NCBI GenBank assembly: GCA_029706075.1
Contig: JAINUG010000471.1
Location: 110,001-174,000, forward strand
Length of the DNA stretch: 64,000 nucleotides
From: Aldrovandia affinis
Lineage: Eukaryota > Chordata > Actinopteri > Notacanthiformes > Halosauridae
Direction of reading: 5' to 3'
Part shown: piece after piece, positions 41,570 to 53,390 of the stretch
Layout of the letters: each line of letters opens with the position of its first letter
Numbering within the stretch: position 1 is the stretch's first letter
The notes under the pieces: generated by a model
Seen by the model: only the letters and a program-made list of their open reading frames with translations
What the model was told of the DNA's origin: nothing
Databases searched by the model: none
Position numbers and translations under genes: made by a program

Positions 41570-41795
41570 CAGGCATGGCAGGCTGTGCTTTTATAACGGC
41601 CTAACGAAGGAAATGGCTCACAGCTGAGTTGATTGCTCATTAGCCTCAGGTGAGCCTGCCTGTAGGTGAGGCCGCTGCTGTCCAAGGCCCTGTAGTCCTC
41701 TCCAGGCTGTGGGAGGGAACAGGAGCACCTGCCAGCAGCCAAAAGGGAGGCGCAGCCCTCTCTACTCCTCCCTCCACCTCCCCCAGTGTCATATG
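41570..41795 (-). mobile_element. TATA-module repeat fused to LINE-D
   Basis: On minus: ATGACACTGGGGGAGGTGGA, then the GCTCCTGTTCCCTCCCACAG segment, then GTTATAAAAGCACAGCCTGC and CATGCCTGAGGGGAGAGG. The junction with the LINE endonuclease end is the same as in the 47.5-kb copy. Confidence 0.65.
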
Positions 41796-42264
41796 GAGTA
41801 TAAGGTAGCTGGTTCGTAAAAAAATCCCAAGAGTTCACAGGAGACAGGATAAGCCGATGATCAGGAGAGTGAGAGGCTACAAAGTCTTAGAAGGTGCCGT
41901 CGTCTTCGGAGTATGAAAGGTTGGTAGGGCAGGGCAGCAGCAATGAAAGACTCCCAGGTAATTCCAGTAAGGGAATATAGCAGTTAAAACTGGTTACTGA
42001 AAAGTTTAAAAAAAACGAATCACTAATAATTTAAGACAACTTAAGCAACCGGTACAAACAAACACCGCAAACAAAAAACAGCTTTTATATTGTGACCGGC
42101 ATGACGATATGATGGAGTGGAGACTGGAAACTGACTGAGCCCAGCAGCATCACATATACCCTGTCCAGACAGCTGTTTTTAAATCACTAACTCTAAATCT
42201 AAAAGCTAAATCACTGTGTTTATTTAATTTAACATTTCTCATGTTAACAGGGCTGCCTCGTGTT
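41796..42264. other. Unassigned DNA
   Basis: Nothing recognised. A-rich around 42,008-42,075. Confidence 0.35.
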
Positions 42265-42497
42265 GGGGGTGGCAGTGTAGTGTAATGGTTAATGAACTGG
42301 GCTTGTAACTCGGAGGCTGCAGGTTCAATTCCCAGGTGGGGGCACTGCTGTTGTACCCTTGAGCTAAAGGTACTTAACCTGAATTGCTTCAGTAAAATAT
42401 CCAGCTGTATAAATGGATTGTATGTAAAGAAATGTAAACTGTGTAAGTCGCTCTGGATAAGAGTGTGTCTGAGTGTCTACTAAATGGCTAAAATGGG
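42265..42497 (+). mobile_element. V-SINE (HE1 type), full length
   Basis: GGCAGTGTAGTGTAATGG A-box region, GGTTCAATTCC B box, the characteristic body TGTACCCTTGAGCTAAAGGT and CAGCTGTATAAATGGATTGT, then GTCGCTCTGGATAAGAG and CTACTAAATGGCTAAAATG. I recognise this as the fish HE1/V-SINE consensus. A short TGTGTCTGAG duplication sits in the tail. Confidence 0.92.
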
Positions 42498-42984
42498 AAG
42501 ACCCACGATGGTGACATTGAGCGCTCCACTCTGGGCCTTGCTGATGGAACCCCTCTTCAGCAGCCAGTGGAAACGGCAGGGATTAACTCCGATCATTAGA
42601 GCTTCTTTTCATGAAATATTCTTTCATGCCACATTGCACTCCTGCTATTTTTAGCCTCCTCTCTGGGCATACATGCAGGCAGGGCATCGTTAGTACGCGC
42701 TGCGCGTCGAGCGAGATGTTTTTCCCTTTCAGTACGCTTCCTCCAACAAAACAATATTTCAATGTTTTTTTGGGGTGTTTTTGTCTGGAAAATACAAGTC
42801 ACTTACAAGCTTGTTCACAGCAGTCAACTCCTTTAATTAATCATTCAAAAGACAAAGAGAATATATTCAAAATATAAATAATGTTCTCATTAAAGTTGGG
42901 AGCAATGCATCGCATTAAATTCCCTTTTTTTCTGACTTGCAGGGGACATAATTGTGAATTACGGGAACCGGATAACTGTGAGGT
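42498..42984. other. Unassigned DNA
   Basis: No repeat recognised. Confidence 0.3.
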
Positions 42985-43580
42985 CCATTAAAGCTGCTAG
43001 AGGAACTGCTCCCTCCTACCTCCAGTCACTCATCACACCCTACACCCCAGCCAGACCCCTCCTCTATCACACCCTACACCCCAACCAGACCCCTCCACTC
43101 AGCCTCCTTTGGCAAACTGTTTGTCCCATCCCTCCGGGCGCCCAGCAGCCGCTCCTCGCGGTCTCGCTTCTTCTCTGTCCTGACCCCTCGGTGGTGGAAC
43201 GATCTTCCGCACTCGATCAGGACCACGGAAATACTGGCGATCTTCCGCAAGAGACTCAAAACCCACCTCTTCAGACTCCACTACTACTGACTAATTTACT
43301 CATTGCCATTAGTAAATTAGTAAATGAGAACACTTTATGTTCAGTATTGCATTTTGTAATATGTATCTATGTTGATGACTGTCCCCCAAAAAAAAGAAAG
43401 AAAAAAAGAAAAGAAAAGAAAAAAACACCTAACTTTTCCCTCCTTGCGTTACAGGTACGGTTTGCAGCTGCCAACAATTATGTATTACTACACTGATCTC
43501 CGGCGCGGACTATGATTAATCTTACCGTGTATTAGTGCACATCTTGTAAGAGCGTCTGCTAAATGCCTAAAATGTAAAGT
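42985..43580 (+). mobile_element. LINE-A 3' end with ORF2 C-terminus
   Basis: A broken frame encodes AARGTAPSYLQSLITPYTPA, then a second TPYTP block duplicated in tandem, then WNDLPHSIRTTE-type sequence and FRKRLKTHLFRLHYY. The 3' UTR includes TTACAGGTACGGTTTGCAGC and ends with AGAGCGTCTGCTAAATGCC. The longest LINE-A copy together with that at 50.4 kb. Confidence 0.82.
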
Positions 43581-43699
43581 GCATTAATCGCATTTAGAGG
43601 GTGTGGCTTCGATGTGACCACGCCCATTCCCGGAGAGCCTCTTTTGATCTGGGCCAAGAGGATTTCAGTCTCAACCCAGTAACACATCCCATTCTGCTG

Positions 43700-43770
43700 T
43701 CACACACACACTCTCTCTCTGTCACACACACACTCTCTCTCTGTCACATACACACACGCACACACACACG

Positions 43771-43801
<31 letters not shown>

Positions 43802-43920
43802 TCTCTCTCTCTCTACACACACACACACACACGCTCTCTCTCTCACATACACACACACACACACGCTCTCTCTCACATCTCTCTCTCACATACACACACG
43901 CACACACACGCTCTCTCTCT

Positions 43921-43953
<33 letters not shown>

Positions 43954-44012
43954 CCCCACACACACGCTCTCTCTCTCACATACACACACGCACACACACA
44001 CGCTCTCTCTCT

Positions 44013-44044
<32 letters not shown>

Positions 44045-44046
44045 GA
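43700..44046 (+). repeat. CA/CT compound microsatellite
   Basis: A CACACA and CTCTCTCT compound with a repeating 40-60-bp pattern (ACACACGCTCTCTCTCTCAC). Confidence 0.97.
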
Positions 44047-44232
44047 TAATATCTGATGCCCTAATAATCTGTGGATTAAGGCCACAGTGCTATGGGTTGC
44101 TGATCCACTATTTAATATGACAAATGTAGAGATTTGAGGAGCCAGGTAAAAAGCTGTGTGCCATCAACAGAAAGTATATACATATAATATTATATACTAT
44201 ATTACTTTTGATATTTAAGTTATATATATTTT
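44047..44232. other. AT-rich spacer
   Basis: TATATATT and TTTTATTTT runs up to the SINE tail. Confidence 0.5.
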
Positions 44233-44606
44233 TTATTTTTTATTTTATTTTGTTTCAGATTTTATCCCATTTTCTCACAATTTAGTAGCCAATTACACCC
44301 TCTGTTTTCCATGTCAATCCCCCCTCGTATTGTGAGCTCTGCCGTAGCCCTGTGACCGGCAGTGACATGGGCAAAGTATCGTCTCCTCCGAGACGGCACT
44401 CGCCAAGCTGTCGACCGTAACCCCGGTACTCCAGAGCCACTCCTATACGCAGCGAACTTCCTGCCAGCTTCCCTCCCTGAGGCGGGCAGCGAATTCCCGC
44501 CCCCTGGTGGCACTACCGGCCAGAGCCGACTCTGGTGCGGCTGGTGGAATCGAACCCCAGTCGCAGTGGCCAGCATAGAACGTTGTAACCTCTAGGCCAC
44601 CCGCCA
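44233..44606 (-). mobile_element. SINE-C copy, near full length
   Basis: The tail is at the left (TTTTCTCACAATTTAGTAGC) and the head at the right (TGTAACCTCTAGGCCACCCG on plus). It contains a perfect CTCF core on minus at 44,497-44,510 (CCACCAGGGGGCGG). Confidence 0.88.
44497..44510 (-). promoter_or_regulatory. CTCF core match inside SINE-C
   Basis: CCACCAGGGGGCGG on the minus strand, 14 of 14 to the consensus. Confidence 0.45.
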
Positions 44607-45262
44607 TCTTTCATTTTTAACACTCGAACCCTTTTAATGACATACTATCCCGCCGAACGATTGGGCTGATCCCTCTGTGGCAATGTGGCGTGTTTTTTAC
44701 CTGACGTGTCATACCTTTGATAAGCTGAGGGGGCCCAAACCAGGACATCCTTTAGAATACCACTGTTGCTTTCCTGACTGAAATAAGAATGAATCAGAAT
44801 AAATCATAAAATCAGAATGAAACATTCAGTTTCTGTTCAGCAGGTCAAACATTCATTTCAGCAGTCTAATGCTTAAATAGCTTAAAAAGCTTGAAAAGTT
44901 TTTACAATTATATTATGTAACAATGTGTACATACATTTTGGTTACATCATACCTACCTGTGGCTACAAACAGACATTAGGGCCAATTAATGGAAAGGGGC
45001 ACAAAAAACCATTATAATATTACAATTTTACTATATGTATGGTCAATAATCATTTAGTTAGTATCATGTATTCTATGACATTTTCCCGGTCTGGTCTGGC
45101 GAGAGACGTGCGGTGTATCCAGGCTATCAGAGCAGAGTGGAGCGGGCACAGTGCGATGGGTGGGGTCTTGTGAAGAACAACAGCTGAGTTAATGCTCAGG
45201 AGCGCTCATTTTCTCTTTCACCGTCAGCCCCATTGTTCCCTGCCCTCGGCGAGCCAAGGCTG
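44607..45262. other. Unassigned DNA
   Basis: AT-rich from 44,760 to 45,080. No gene. Confidence 0.35.
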
Positions 45263-45446
<184 letters not shown>

Positions 45447-45637
45447 CCAAGGCTGACTCACCATCACCACAGGGTCAGCTGTACACTCTAACTGACAACA
45501 CCACATCTGTTCACCACAGGAGGTTTGGATGAAACCTTGCTTTTGTTCATTCCCTCTTTGTTCAGATTTGCAGTATCTATTTGTGAAGACATGTATGGCT
45601 CTGTGCATTCTTCTCTTCAAGTGAAAAACAGCATTAG

Positions 45638-46023
45638 GGCCTCCTGGGTCGTCTAGTGGTTACAGCGTTCGACGCTGGCCACTGCGACCGGGGTTCGATT
45701 CCACCGGCCGTGCCAGAGTCGGCTCTGGCCGGGAGTGCCACCGGGGGGTGGCAATTGGCTGTCCGCCCCTGGGAGGGGGAGGGAAGCCGATATGAGGTTG
45801 CTGTGTATAGGAGTGGCTCTGGAGTACCGGAGTTACGGTCGACAGCTTGGCGAGTGTCGACTCAGAGGAGATGATACTTTGCCTTTGTCACTGCCGGTCT
45901 CAGGGCCATGGCGGCGAACTCACAATACGAGGGGGGGATTGACATGAAAATTAGAGGGTGTAATTGGCTACTAAATTGGGAGAAAATGGGATGGAATCAG
46001 AAACAAATTCTAAAAATAAAAAT
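45638..46023 (+). mobile_element. SINE-C, full-length reference copy, 12-bp target duplication
   Basis: GGCCTCCTGGGTCGTCTAGT head (tRNA(Glu)-like A-box region), GGGGTTCGATTCCACCGG (perfect B box GGTTCGATTCC), body GGCAATTGGCTGTCCGCCCC, CGCTTGGCG-like middle, tail GTAATTGGCTACTAAATTGG and A-rich end. AAACAGCATTAG at 45,626-45,637 and 46,024-46,035 is the target duplication. Length 386 bp. The CTCF-like segment is CCACCGGGGGGTGG, two mismatches. Confidence 0.95.
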
Positions 46024-46358
46024 AAACAGCATTAGCTATAATAAAGAAATGATGATGATCACAATGGTGATTGTGACATCATGTTGGTTTGTTTCGATGC
46101 CCCTATTTCCTTTACACCCAACATTTCCATTATTCATTTTAAGGAGACATAATGGAAACAAGTTTGCCTGCGCGTTTCACCTGCAGCAGTTCATTCAGTC
46201 GCATTGCATGTGTCAGGCGCCAGAACTGTGTGGTGCCAGAGCAGACTGGTCCACGGGGTGTCCGATGGATTCCCATACTGTTTGGGTAGAAACTGTCAAA
46301 GCAAAGCAACAGAATTTGTAAAGAGCTGATAATCTAGATGGGAGGAGGTCACATGGCG

Positions 46359-46372
46359 CCAGCAGGGGGCGG
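46359..46372 (+). promoter_or_regulatory. CTCF core match outside SINEs
   Basis: CCAGCAGGGGGCGG fits the core consensus at every position, within GGCGCCAGCAGGGGGCGGTG. Confidence 0.5.
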
Positions 46373-46908
46373 TGTGGGGGATCCTGTTGGCCGAAACGGA
46401 ATGCAAAAGTAATTTAGCAAAAATCCAGAGAAAACTCCCCCATTGGTGTTCAAAAGCAGGACACTTATAGGAAACTGCCCAGCGGGACAGCACACAGTAA
46501 CTATGAAACACATGAAAGGCCTGCTTGAAGGTCTGCTCCTCTGATCGCGTGGACATTCTGCACACTGCTGTGCTGCTGTCTGCTGTCTGCTTAACCCACA
46601 GCCCTCCAGGTGCTGATGATATGGACATGGTCATATGTACTAAACCCTTGGCTGTCTATGGCCATATGTTCTAAACCCTTTTTTGTTTTTAGGCTGTCTA
46701 GGAGTTCCTGCCATCAAGCTGTGATTTCTTGCCCCTGTCTGTTCTGTTCAAGAGCACATTTTGCCAAATCGCCGTCCGACTCAAACGCAGCGCTGCACAA
46801 TGTGTGACCTAGCGTCTGGGCACAGACGCCAACGCCAGGAGCCAATGGTCGCCGTGGGAGCGCAATCTGCTCGATAATCCCGGCAAAGTCTCTGCATCTC
46901 TGCGTCCG

Positions 46909-46916
46909 TGACGTCA
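46909..46916. promoter_or_regulatory. CRE palindrome
   Basis: TGACGTCA, preceded by GCGTCCG. Isolated motif, low predictive value. Confidence 0.25.
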
Positions 46917-47185
46917 ATTCTTTGCTTATGCTTTTTTTTGACGATGGATGCGCAGGATTATATGAACGTGTCCACGTCACACAAACGCTGCTGTGTCTGT
47001 GCAGCGCCCACTCGGAGCTCTGGCCAGCAAACAGGAACACAGACTCTAATAATGTGCAAAACAACAACCTCTCCATGACCAAAGGATCACAGAATTAGGA
47101 AACCAAACTCATCTCTAATTCATTGTGGACTCTGACCAGCCCTTCAGAATTGATTCTGTATCTTAGAAAAAAACAGTGCCCACTG

Positions 47186-47490
47186 TGACACTGGGAGAGG
47201 TGGAGGGAGGAGTGGAGAGGGCTGCTCCTCCTCTTTGAGGGGTGGAGGGGAGGAGTGTAGAGGGCTGCTCCTCCTCTTTGAGGGGTGGAGGGAGGAGTGG
47301 AGAGGGCTGCTCCTCCTTTTGGCTGCTGTCAGGTGCTCCTGTTCCTCCCACAGCCTGGAGAGGAGGGCCTTGGACAGCAGCGGCCTCACCTACAGGCAGG
47401 CTCACCTGAGGCTAATGAGCAATCAACTCAGCTGTGAGCCATCGCCTTCGTTAGGCCGTTATGAAAGCACAGCCTGCCATGCCTGAGGGG
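47186..47490 (+). mobile_element. TATA-module repeat, plus orientation
   Basis: TGTGACACTGGGAGAGGTGG start, about three 43-bp GAGGGCTGCTCCTCCTCTTT units, GGTGCTCCTGTTCCTCCCAC, then GTTATGAAAGCACAGCCTGC (the TATA box mutated to TATGAAA) and CATGCCTGAGGGGAGAGG. Same junction to LINE-D as at 41.55 kb. Confidence 0.65.
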
Positions 47491-48125
47491 AGAGGTTTTG
47501 GGGTTTGGTTTATTTTTCTGTAAAAGGACTAAGAGAATAAACTAGCCAGTGGCACAGTGGGGCAAGTGGCATTTTCCCACAGGACATCAGCAATCATTCC
47601 TAATTGCCTGCATTAGGGACCCAAAATGAATAAACCCGGCTCTCAAATTATTACAAAGAGACATTTCAGGCAATTCAGTGAGCAGGCTTTCTTCCACAAT
47701 CTTAATCACAGTGATTTAACTGGTCTCACTTATTCCAGAGACTGAATTGGCTCTTCAGTATTTTTCCTCTGTTTAATATGATAGCTGATAAGCATGCCCC
47801 GTATAGGAAGTACAGGATTAATAATAAGGCTAGCCCTTGGCTCACTCCTGGTCTTGGGGAGGTTTTGTTTGAAAGGAACGCAGCTCGGGGCCAAAGCCAG
47901 AAACTCAGGTCTGGCCACTGACTGGCCAGCTCTCAGATGCCTCAGGAACAGATGTTGTCTTGTGGTTAAAAAAGATATATCAAACTATTATCTCAAATCC
48001 ATGTCTGAAAGTACAAATAATCCAGCAGCTTTTTGGAAGACAGTAAAATCACTTAAAGGTCGACACACTGAAGGTCTTCTGCAGGAAATGGTTTTAGATT
48101 CAGGTCCCGCTAGTGACAAAAGGGC
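47491..48125 (+). pseudogene. LINE-D fragment, inverted copy
   Basis: Endonuclease end and linker up to SGPASDKRAK, aligned with 40,905-41,545 with few substitutions. The reverse transcriptase is absent. It stops in mid-frame where a second TATA-module piece begins. Confidence 0.8.
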
Positions 48126-48400
48126 AAAAGGCCTTTATAAAAGCACAGCCCACCATGCCTGAGGGAGAGTTTTAGGGCATGGAGGAAGAGGTGCTGGGGC
48201 TTTGTTGCTGTTTTTCCCTCTAGTGAATATTGTTTGATTTAACTTTGTTGTTTTGTATTGGGTTTAAGTTTGTAAAATGATTAATAAAATCCACTGGCCT
48301 ACCGGAACCCTGTGTTTGGTTTGCCTTTCATCCACTCACCACCTGGCTTGGTGGTCACCCCTGCCACCATGCTCCACCAACCAATGCCAAGGTTTGATGT
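48126..48400 (+). mobile_element. TATA-module 3' part
   Basis: TTTATAAAAGCACAGCCCAC, CATGCCTGAGGGAGAG, TTTAACTTTGTTG, AATAAAATCC, then TTTCATCCACTCACCACCTG. This downstream part matches the 24.3-24.6-kb copy, not the 41.5-kb one. Confidence 0.6.
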
Positions 48401-49853
48401 TCAACATATACGACCAGAGAGTACCAACCGGAGAGTACGCTAATACTGCAGGTGTCTGGTTCTGGATGTGTGTATAGGCACACCCTCTCACATGGCCACA
48501 TGGGGATTTGGGTTAAGAGTTCAGGGTTCAGAGCTCTCAAACTCTCATATGCATTAAGCCCTGTGCACCCTGTGTGATACCCACACAGATAACAGCCTCA
48601 CCGTCTGGAGGGGCAGGGGTGGGGTGGAGGGGCAGGGTGGGGTGTGTCGCAGAAGCAGTTAAGGACGGATGAGTGCGAGCGTTAATCTGAATCTCTTAAT
48701 CACCCTGGCACTCTGAGCTGGGGAATAAAGCCCAGTGATCGGGGCTTGAGCTGGGCCTGCATGCTCGTTAGTGCGCCTGCATTAAAAGGATTTTGCGCTC
48801 GTTAGTGTGTCCCTGTCTCTGGAGCTCATCAGGGACGTCTAGTGTCAGCCAGACTTCAGCTTCCAGCTTCCAGCTTTTATCTAACCTCAGCGTTTCCTTT
48901 TTTTTTTTTTTTTTTTTATGCATTTCTATGCTTGCCTCTTTAAATGGCATATGAGATATTAAAAAACAACCCATCTTAATGAGCTGAAGTCAATTGCGCA
49001 GAACCGCTCACAAATGATGTGAGTGCTGGTTGAGCTCCATTTACTTCATTGGTTCATTATTTCAGCGCGTCACCTGTCAGTCCACCTCCCGACGGTCTCT
49101 GGCCCACACTGCTGACGGGCTAACGGTGGTGACAAGCAAAGCTAAATAAAGCTTAAATAGATACTCTATTAGAATACTGTATTATCCCAGAGGGGAAGCT
49201 GTTTAGCAATAATACAGGCAGGCATTGGCATACACATACTAATCTAACACAACATACACACACAACATACTACAAAAGACATGACAGGAACATACAAGAC
49301 ATGACGTGTAAAGTGAGGTCATTATGTTTTGAAGTCCTTGTTCAAAAAGAATTATTTGCGTGGGATGAATGGTTAAATGTTTTCAATTCATCACCAAAGA
49401 AACTAAATAAAACCAAGACGTCCTATTCTACATTTTACACATGGGACATTTGCACCAGCAACTGTAACTCCAAATGAGGGAAGAACACCAACATCATGTT
49501 AATAATATTTATAAAAATGACAATAATAATAATACAGAACATGAATAATGAATCAGGCCATAAATAAAAGACCAGTTTATGAATGAAATAAATCTTTAGT
49601 CTTGGGCAATTAATTAGTGAGATGTCAGTGTGACAGTGTCTATTCATGCAGTGAGTCATCACCAGAAGACAGAGAGGAGCAGGAATGCTTATGAAAGGAA
49701 GGTTCTCTTAAACATGTTTAATTATTATTTCATTCATTTATTTATTTCCTTGCTTGACTCATTTAAGCATGACTGAGCCAGTTGTCATCTTCAGCCCTAC
49801 TTTGGTTTGTGGGGGAAAGAAATGGACAGATCCTACAGCAGTGTCCCCATCAA
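48401..49853. other. Unassigned DNA with poly-T
   Basis: Poly-T at 48,898-48,917. Bases 48,960-49,140 are non-repetitive (AATTGCGCAGAACCGC). No gene. Confidence 0.35.
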
Positions 49854-49864
49854 TGCACTTGGAC

Positions 49865-50209
49865 GTTTATTAAGTTTTGTTTCAGATTTTTCCCTATTTT
49901 TCTCCCCAATTTGGAAGCAAATTATACCCTCTATTTATTTAGATTAACCCTCCCCCCACCAACCAGCTACTCTCGGAGGCCGGCGATGATCCGCCTCCTT
50001 TGAGACAGAACTCACCGACCCCCTTTCTGGAGACACCAATACATGCTTCACAGCGAGTTCATGCCGACCACCCTCCCCCCTCCCTCAGGAGTGGACAGCC
50101 AAACGCCCCCGCCCCCAATCGGGGCTAATGGCCAGGGCCGGTCTGGAAGAAAAGGGTTTAGAACTGTGTCCCTGGCAGGCAGCTCACACTCGTACAGGAC
50201 CAGCCAAAT
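49865..50209 (-). mobile_element. SINE-B copy, 5'-truncated, 11-bp target duplication
   Basis: Tail TCTCCCCAATTTGGAAGCAA at the left, body GAGTGGACAGCCAAACGCCC, head cut at CACTCGTACAGGACCAGCC. TGCACTTGGAC at 49,854-49,864 and 50,210-50,220 is the target duplication, so truncation happened during insertion. Confidence 0.92.
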
Positions 50210-50439
50210 TGCACTTGGACTTATCTTTAGCTCATTCTAGAGGGGTTTTGTTCTCGCTCCCTGGCCCACCAAAACCACCTTCAGCAGCAGCCTGGTTTCC
50301 CAGGAGACATGAGGTGTTAGTGTGTGAGCGCCCGTGTGATGACACCTCTGGAGAAGTTAATAAAAGTGCTAATTCCCCTGGCTGGGCCCTCGGTGTCTGG
50401 CTGAGCAGGCGAATCGTTCCTCTGATCACTCCCAACCAC

Positions 50440-51075
50440 ACTCCGCTGTTTGACACAAGAAGACTCTCCTCTCTGACTGGTTCCCTATCGCAGCATGTAT
50501 CAAGTTTAAATCACTGGTGCTGTCTTATCAAGCTACTAGAGGAACTGCTTTCTCCTGCCTCCAGACACTCATCACACCCTACACCCCAGCCAGGCCCCTC
50601 CGCTCTGCCTCCTCTGTCACATCCTACACCCCAGCCAGGCGCCCTCCGCTCTGCCTCCTCTGGCAAACTGACTGTCCCTTCCCTGACCCCTCGGTGCTGG
50701 AACGGTCTCGCCTCTTCTCTGACCGCGGATTCACTGGCCATCTTCCACAAGAGACTCAAAACCCACCTCTACAGGCTCAGATTCTGTATATTAACAAATT
50801 GTCATCACCACTGTTTACATGTTTAATACTGTATTTCGTATTTGTATTTATGTTTGATACTGTAAATGTTTTAAATAATAATAAATCAAATCTATTAACC
50901 TTTTTCTTTCCCAGTGTTACAGGTATGGTACGCAGTTGCCTGCAGTTATGTCTATCGCTGTATTACTGCACTGATTGCGCGAACTATGATTGATCTTACC
51001 ATGTATTAATGCAGATCTTGTAAGTCGCTCTGGATAAGAGCATCTGCTAAATGCCTAAAGTGTCAAATGCAAATG
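50440..51075 (+). mobile_element. LINE-A 3' end with ORF2 C-terminus
   Basis: LSSLTGSLSQHVSSLNHW-type start, QATRGTAFSCLQTLITPYTP, duplicated TP-rich block, FHKRLKTHLYRL end, then 3' UTR with GTTACAGGTATGGTACGCAG and the tail GTCGCTCTGGATAAGAGCAT..GCTAAATGCCTAAAG. Confidence 0.85.
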
Positions 51076-51346
51076 TAAGACTGCTGGGTGGTATGGCAGC
51101 TAGCAGATGCATTAGTGATGTCAATGGTCATGTAATCTTTGATAATAAATTAGAGATGAGGGGTCAGTTTAATGAGCTTGTCAAAAACAAGCAAATAAAA
51201 GGAAACATCACCCCTCAGTCTCACTGCTAGTTAAAGTCAGTCAGAGAACGAGAGTGTCATTAATTAAAGTCAGTCAGAGGATGAGAGTGTACATGACCCC
51301 TCACTCTCACCGAGGGTGTGATTGGCGTAAGCATTTCAGTGTGACC
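51076..51346. other. Unassigned DNA
   Basis: A TTAAAGTCAGTCAGAG duplication at 51,231-51,279. No gene. Confidence 0.35.
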
Positions 51347-51505
51347 CATTCTCCCTACCAAGGGAGTTTTTCCTTGCCACTGTTGCCTTTAGGCTTGCTT
51401 TTGGGGGGGTCTAGGCCTGGGTTCCCCCTCTGTTAAGCGTTTTGTGACAATTCAATTGTGAAAAGTGCAATACAAATACATTTGATTTGATTTGATTTGA
51501 TTCTG
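51347..51505 (+). mobile_element. Dispersed family U copy
   Basis: CTCCCTACCAAGGGAGTTTT, TTAAGCGTTTTGTGACAATT, then TTTGATTTGATTTGATTTGA. Confidence 0.75.
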
Positions 51506-51856
51506 TTATTTGGCAGAACGGTCTAGACTCAGGTCTGCGCCATGCAGTCCTCGAGAACAGCATTCATCTGGATTGCATTATGTTTGCAGAACTGTAATTA
51601 TCCCTTCAGATGATCCGATGGTAATTATTTCATAATAACTGTAATTATGAACCCCACGAGTCAATATTTTTCCTACACTTGAGAAAATAGTTCAAGTTCA
51701 ACACGCAATAAAAAAGTCCAACAAGTTTAATTTCTGTGATGAAGATTTTAATTATTTATTTTAGTTATTGATCACCCAGGATTGAGAGCTGCTATTACAG
51801 TATTGGGAATATGCCATATGCATATGTGCCAATTATCAGATCTAAGTTATTAGACG

Positions 51857-51887
<31 letters not shown>

Positions 51888-52144
51888 TAATAGGTTTATC
51901 CTCAAACGTTTACCACACACCAGTGGATGAAGAGGGAGACACGGCATCAGTTGCAGCTCCCAGCCTATGATTACGGCCTGCGCTGTGTCCTGAAGATGTT
52001 TATGTAAACTGGCACACAGCCCTGGCACAAAGGGCTCTCGTTGTAAAACTCCAAGTGCCCAGCTCAGCATGCTTCTCAGGGTGTTTTACTGAAAGGTCAA
52101 CTCTACACCGAGCGCACAATGAGGGGACCTCTCCGGCCACAGCT
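51506..52144. other. Unassigned DNA with AAT tract
   Basis: ATAATAATAATA at 51,857-51,893. No gene. Confidence 0.4.
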
Positions 52145-52202
52145 GGGTTAGGAGTGGGTTAGGAGTGGGTTAGGAGTGGGTTAGGAGTGGGTTAGGAGTG
52201 GG
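52145..52202 (+). repeat. 11-bp tandem repeat, 5 copies
   Basis: GGGTTAGGAGT units, perfect. Confidence 0.97.
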
Positions 52203-52442
52203 CCGTTTGTGTGGAAGCCTGGGATAGAGTGGACCATTGGTGGTGCGAGAGGCGTTCTGAAGATGTCGTTTAGTTCTCTGCTTACAGTAGTGCGTAATCC
52301 TGAGCTCTTTCTGACACGTCCTCATATCAATTACCAAAGTGTTCACCAAAGTACCAAAGTAATTTCATTTACTTATTCATTTATTTGACAGGGACAGTGC
52401 ACAGCTTCTTAGCTGTACCAGAGTTAGCTATAAAGCTCATTT
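52203..52442 (-). other. Spacer with a LINE-like 3' terminus
   Basis: TTATTTGACAGGGACAGTGC and CAGAGTTAGCTATAAAGCTC (52,388-52,440) look like another LINE 3' UTR end, related in style to the LINE-D terminus. Confidence 0.35.
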
Positions 52443-52662
52443 ATAATAATAATAATAATAAAGCTTTATTTGTATAGCACCTTTCATACAGAGAATGCAG
52501 CTCAAAGTGCTTTGACATTTCAGCACAGTACAACAAATAAAATAAACATGATAAAATACATGGTAAAATAAACAAGAAGGAAAACATGATAATGAATAAA
52601 AGACGATATAATAATTAAAAGAATAAAATAATAAAATTAATATTAACAGTACTAATTAAAAG
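52443..52662 (-). repeat. L2 3' UTR and TTA tail
   Basis: Follows the ORF2 stop at about 52,663. Contains the AGCACTTTGAGCTGC stem-loop-like end and TTA repeats at 52,443-52,463. Confidence 0.8.
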
Positions 52663-52955
52663 CTAGATTAAAAGGTGTGTTTTCAGTTGCCGTTTGAAAA
52701 TGTCCACTGAGCCTACCTCTCTAATGTTTTTGGTATGGTGTTCCACAGTTTAGGCGCATAATGTACAAAGGCAGCTTCCCCAATTTTATTTGGTGGAACT
52801 TTTGGAATGTTTAAGAGGCCTGCCATAGAGGACCTAAGGGCTCGTGAAGGGACATAACACGATAGGGAATCAGTGATGTATGAAGGTGCTAGACCATTTA
52901 AGGCTTTATATACAAGTAAAATAACATTAAAATCAATCCTAAAAGATACAGGTAG
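52663..52955 (-). pseudogene. L2 ORF2 C-terminal domain
   Basis: After a TGA that takes the place of a conserved Trp codon (TLH-stop-LPVSFRID), the frame is open as NVILLVYKALNGLAPSYITD and AAFVHYAPKLWNTIPKT. A frameshift at about 52,720 moves to FKRQLKTHLLI and the true stop. This is the conserved terminal region of L2 (APKLWN..IP motif). Confidence 0.85.
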
Positions 52956-53390
52956 TCAGTGCAATGTAGCTAAAACAGGGGTAATATGTTCTCTTTTCCT
53001 TGTTTTCGTTAAAAGTCTAGCCGCAGAGTTCTGAATGAGCTGTAATTTGTCAATTGACTTTTTTGGAAGACCGGTGAAAAGAGCATTACAGTAATCCAGC
53101 CTACTTGAAATAAAAGCATGGATTAACTTCTCAGCATCCTGTTGAGTTAGAAACGGTCGTACTTTGGCTACATTTCTTAAGTGGAAGAATGATGTTTTGA
53201 TAACTTTATTTATGTGGGTCTTAAAACTTAAATCAGAATCTAAAATTACGCCTAAACTTGTTACTTCTGTTTTATTCTGATGGGCCAGGTTTCCTAACCT
53301 ATTGTAAAGTGCATCCCTTTTAACTTTGGGGCCAACTAGGAGTATTTCCGTCTTATCTTCGTTTAGTTTAAAAAATAATTGCTCATCCAT
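52956..53390 (-). pseudogene. L2 ORF2 thumb region
   Basis: FFKLNEDKTEILLVGPK (the K-T-E motif after the palm), VTSLGVILDSDLSFKTHINK, SSRLDYCNALFTGLPKKSID and QNSAARLLTKTRKREHITPV. These are the diagnostic blocks of L2 ORF2. 144 codons, open. Confidence 0.93.

Larger units (their letters stand above)
46036..47185. other. Non-repetitive DNA with CTCF and CRE motifs
   Basis: No repeat family seen. A GGTCATATGTACTAAACCCT / GGCCATATGTTCTAAACCCT duplication lies at 46,628-46,680. Poly-T near 46,930. No gene. Confidence 0.35.
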
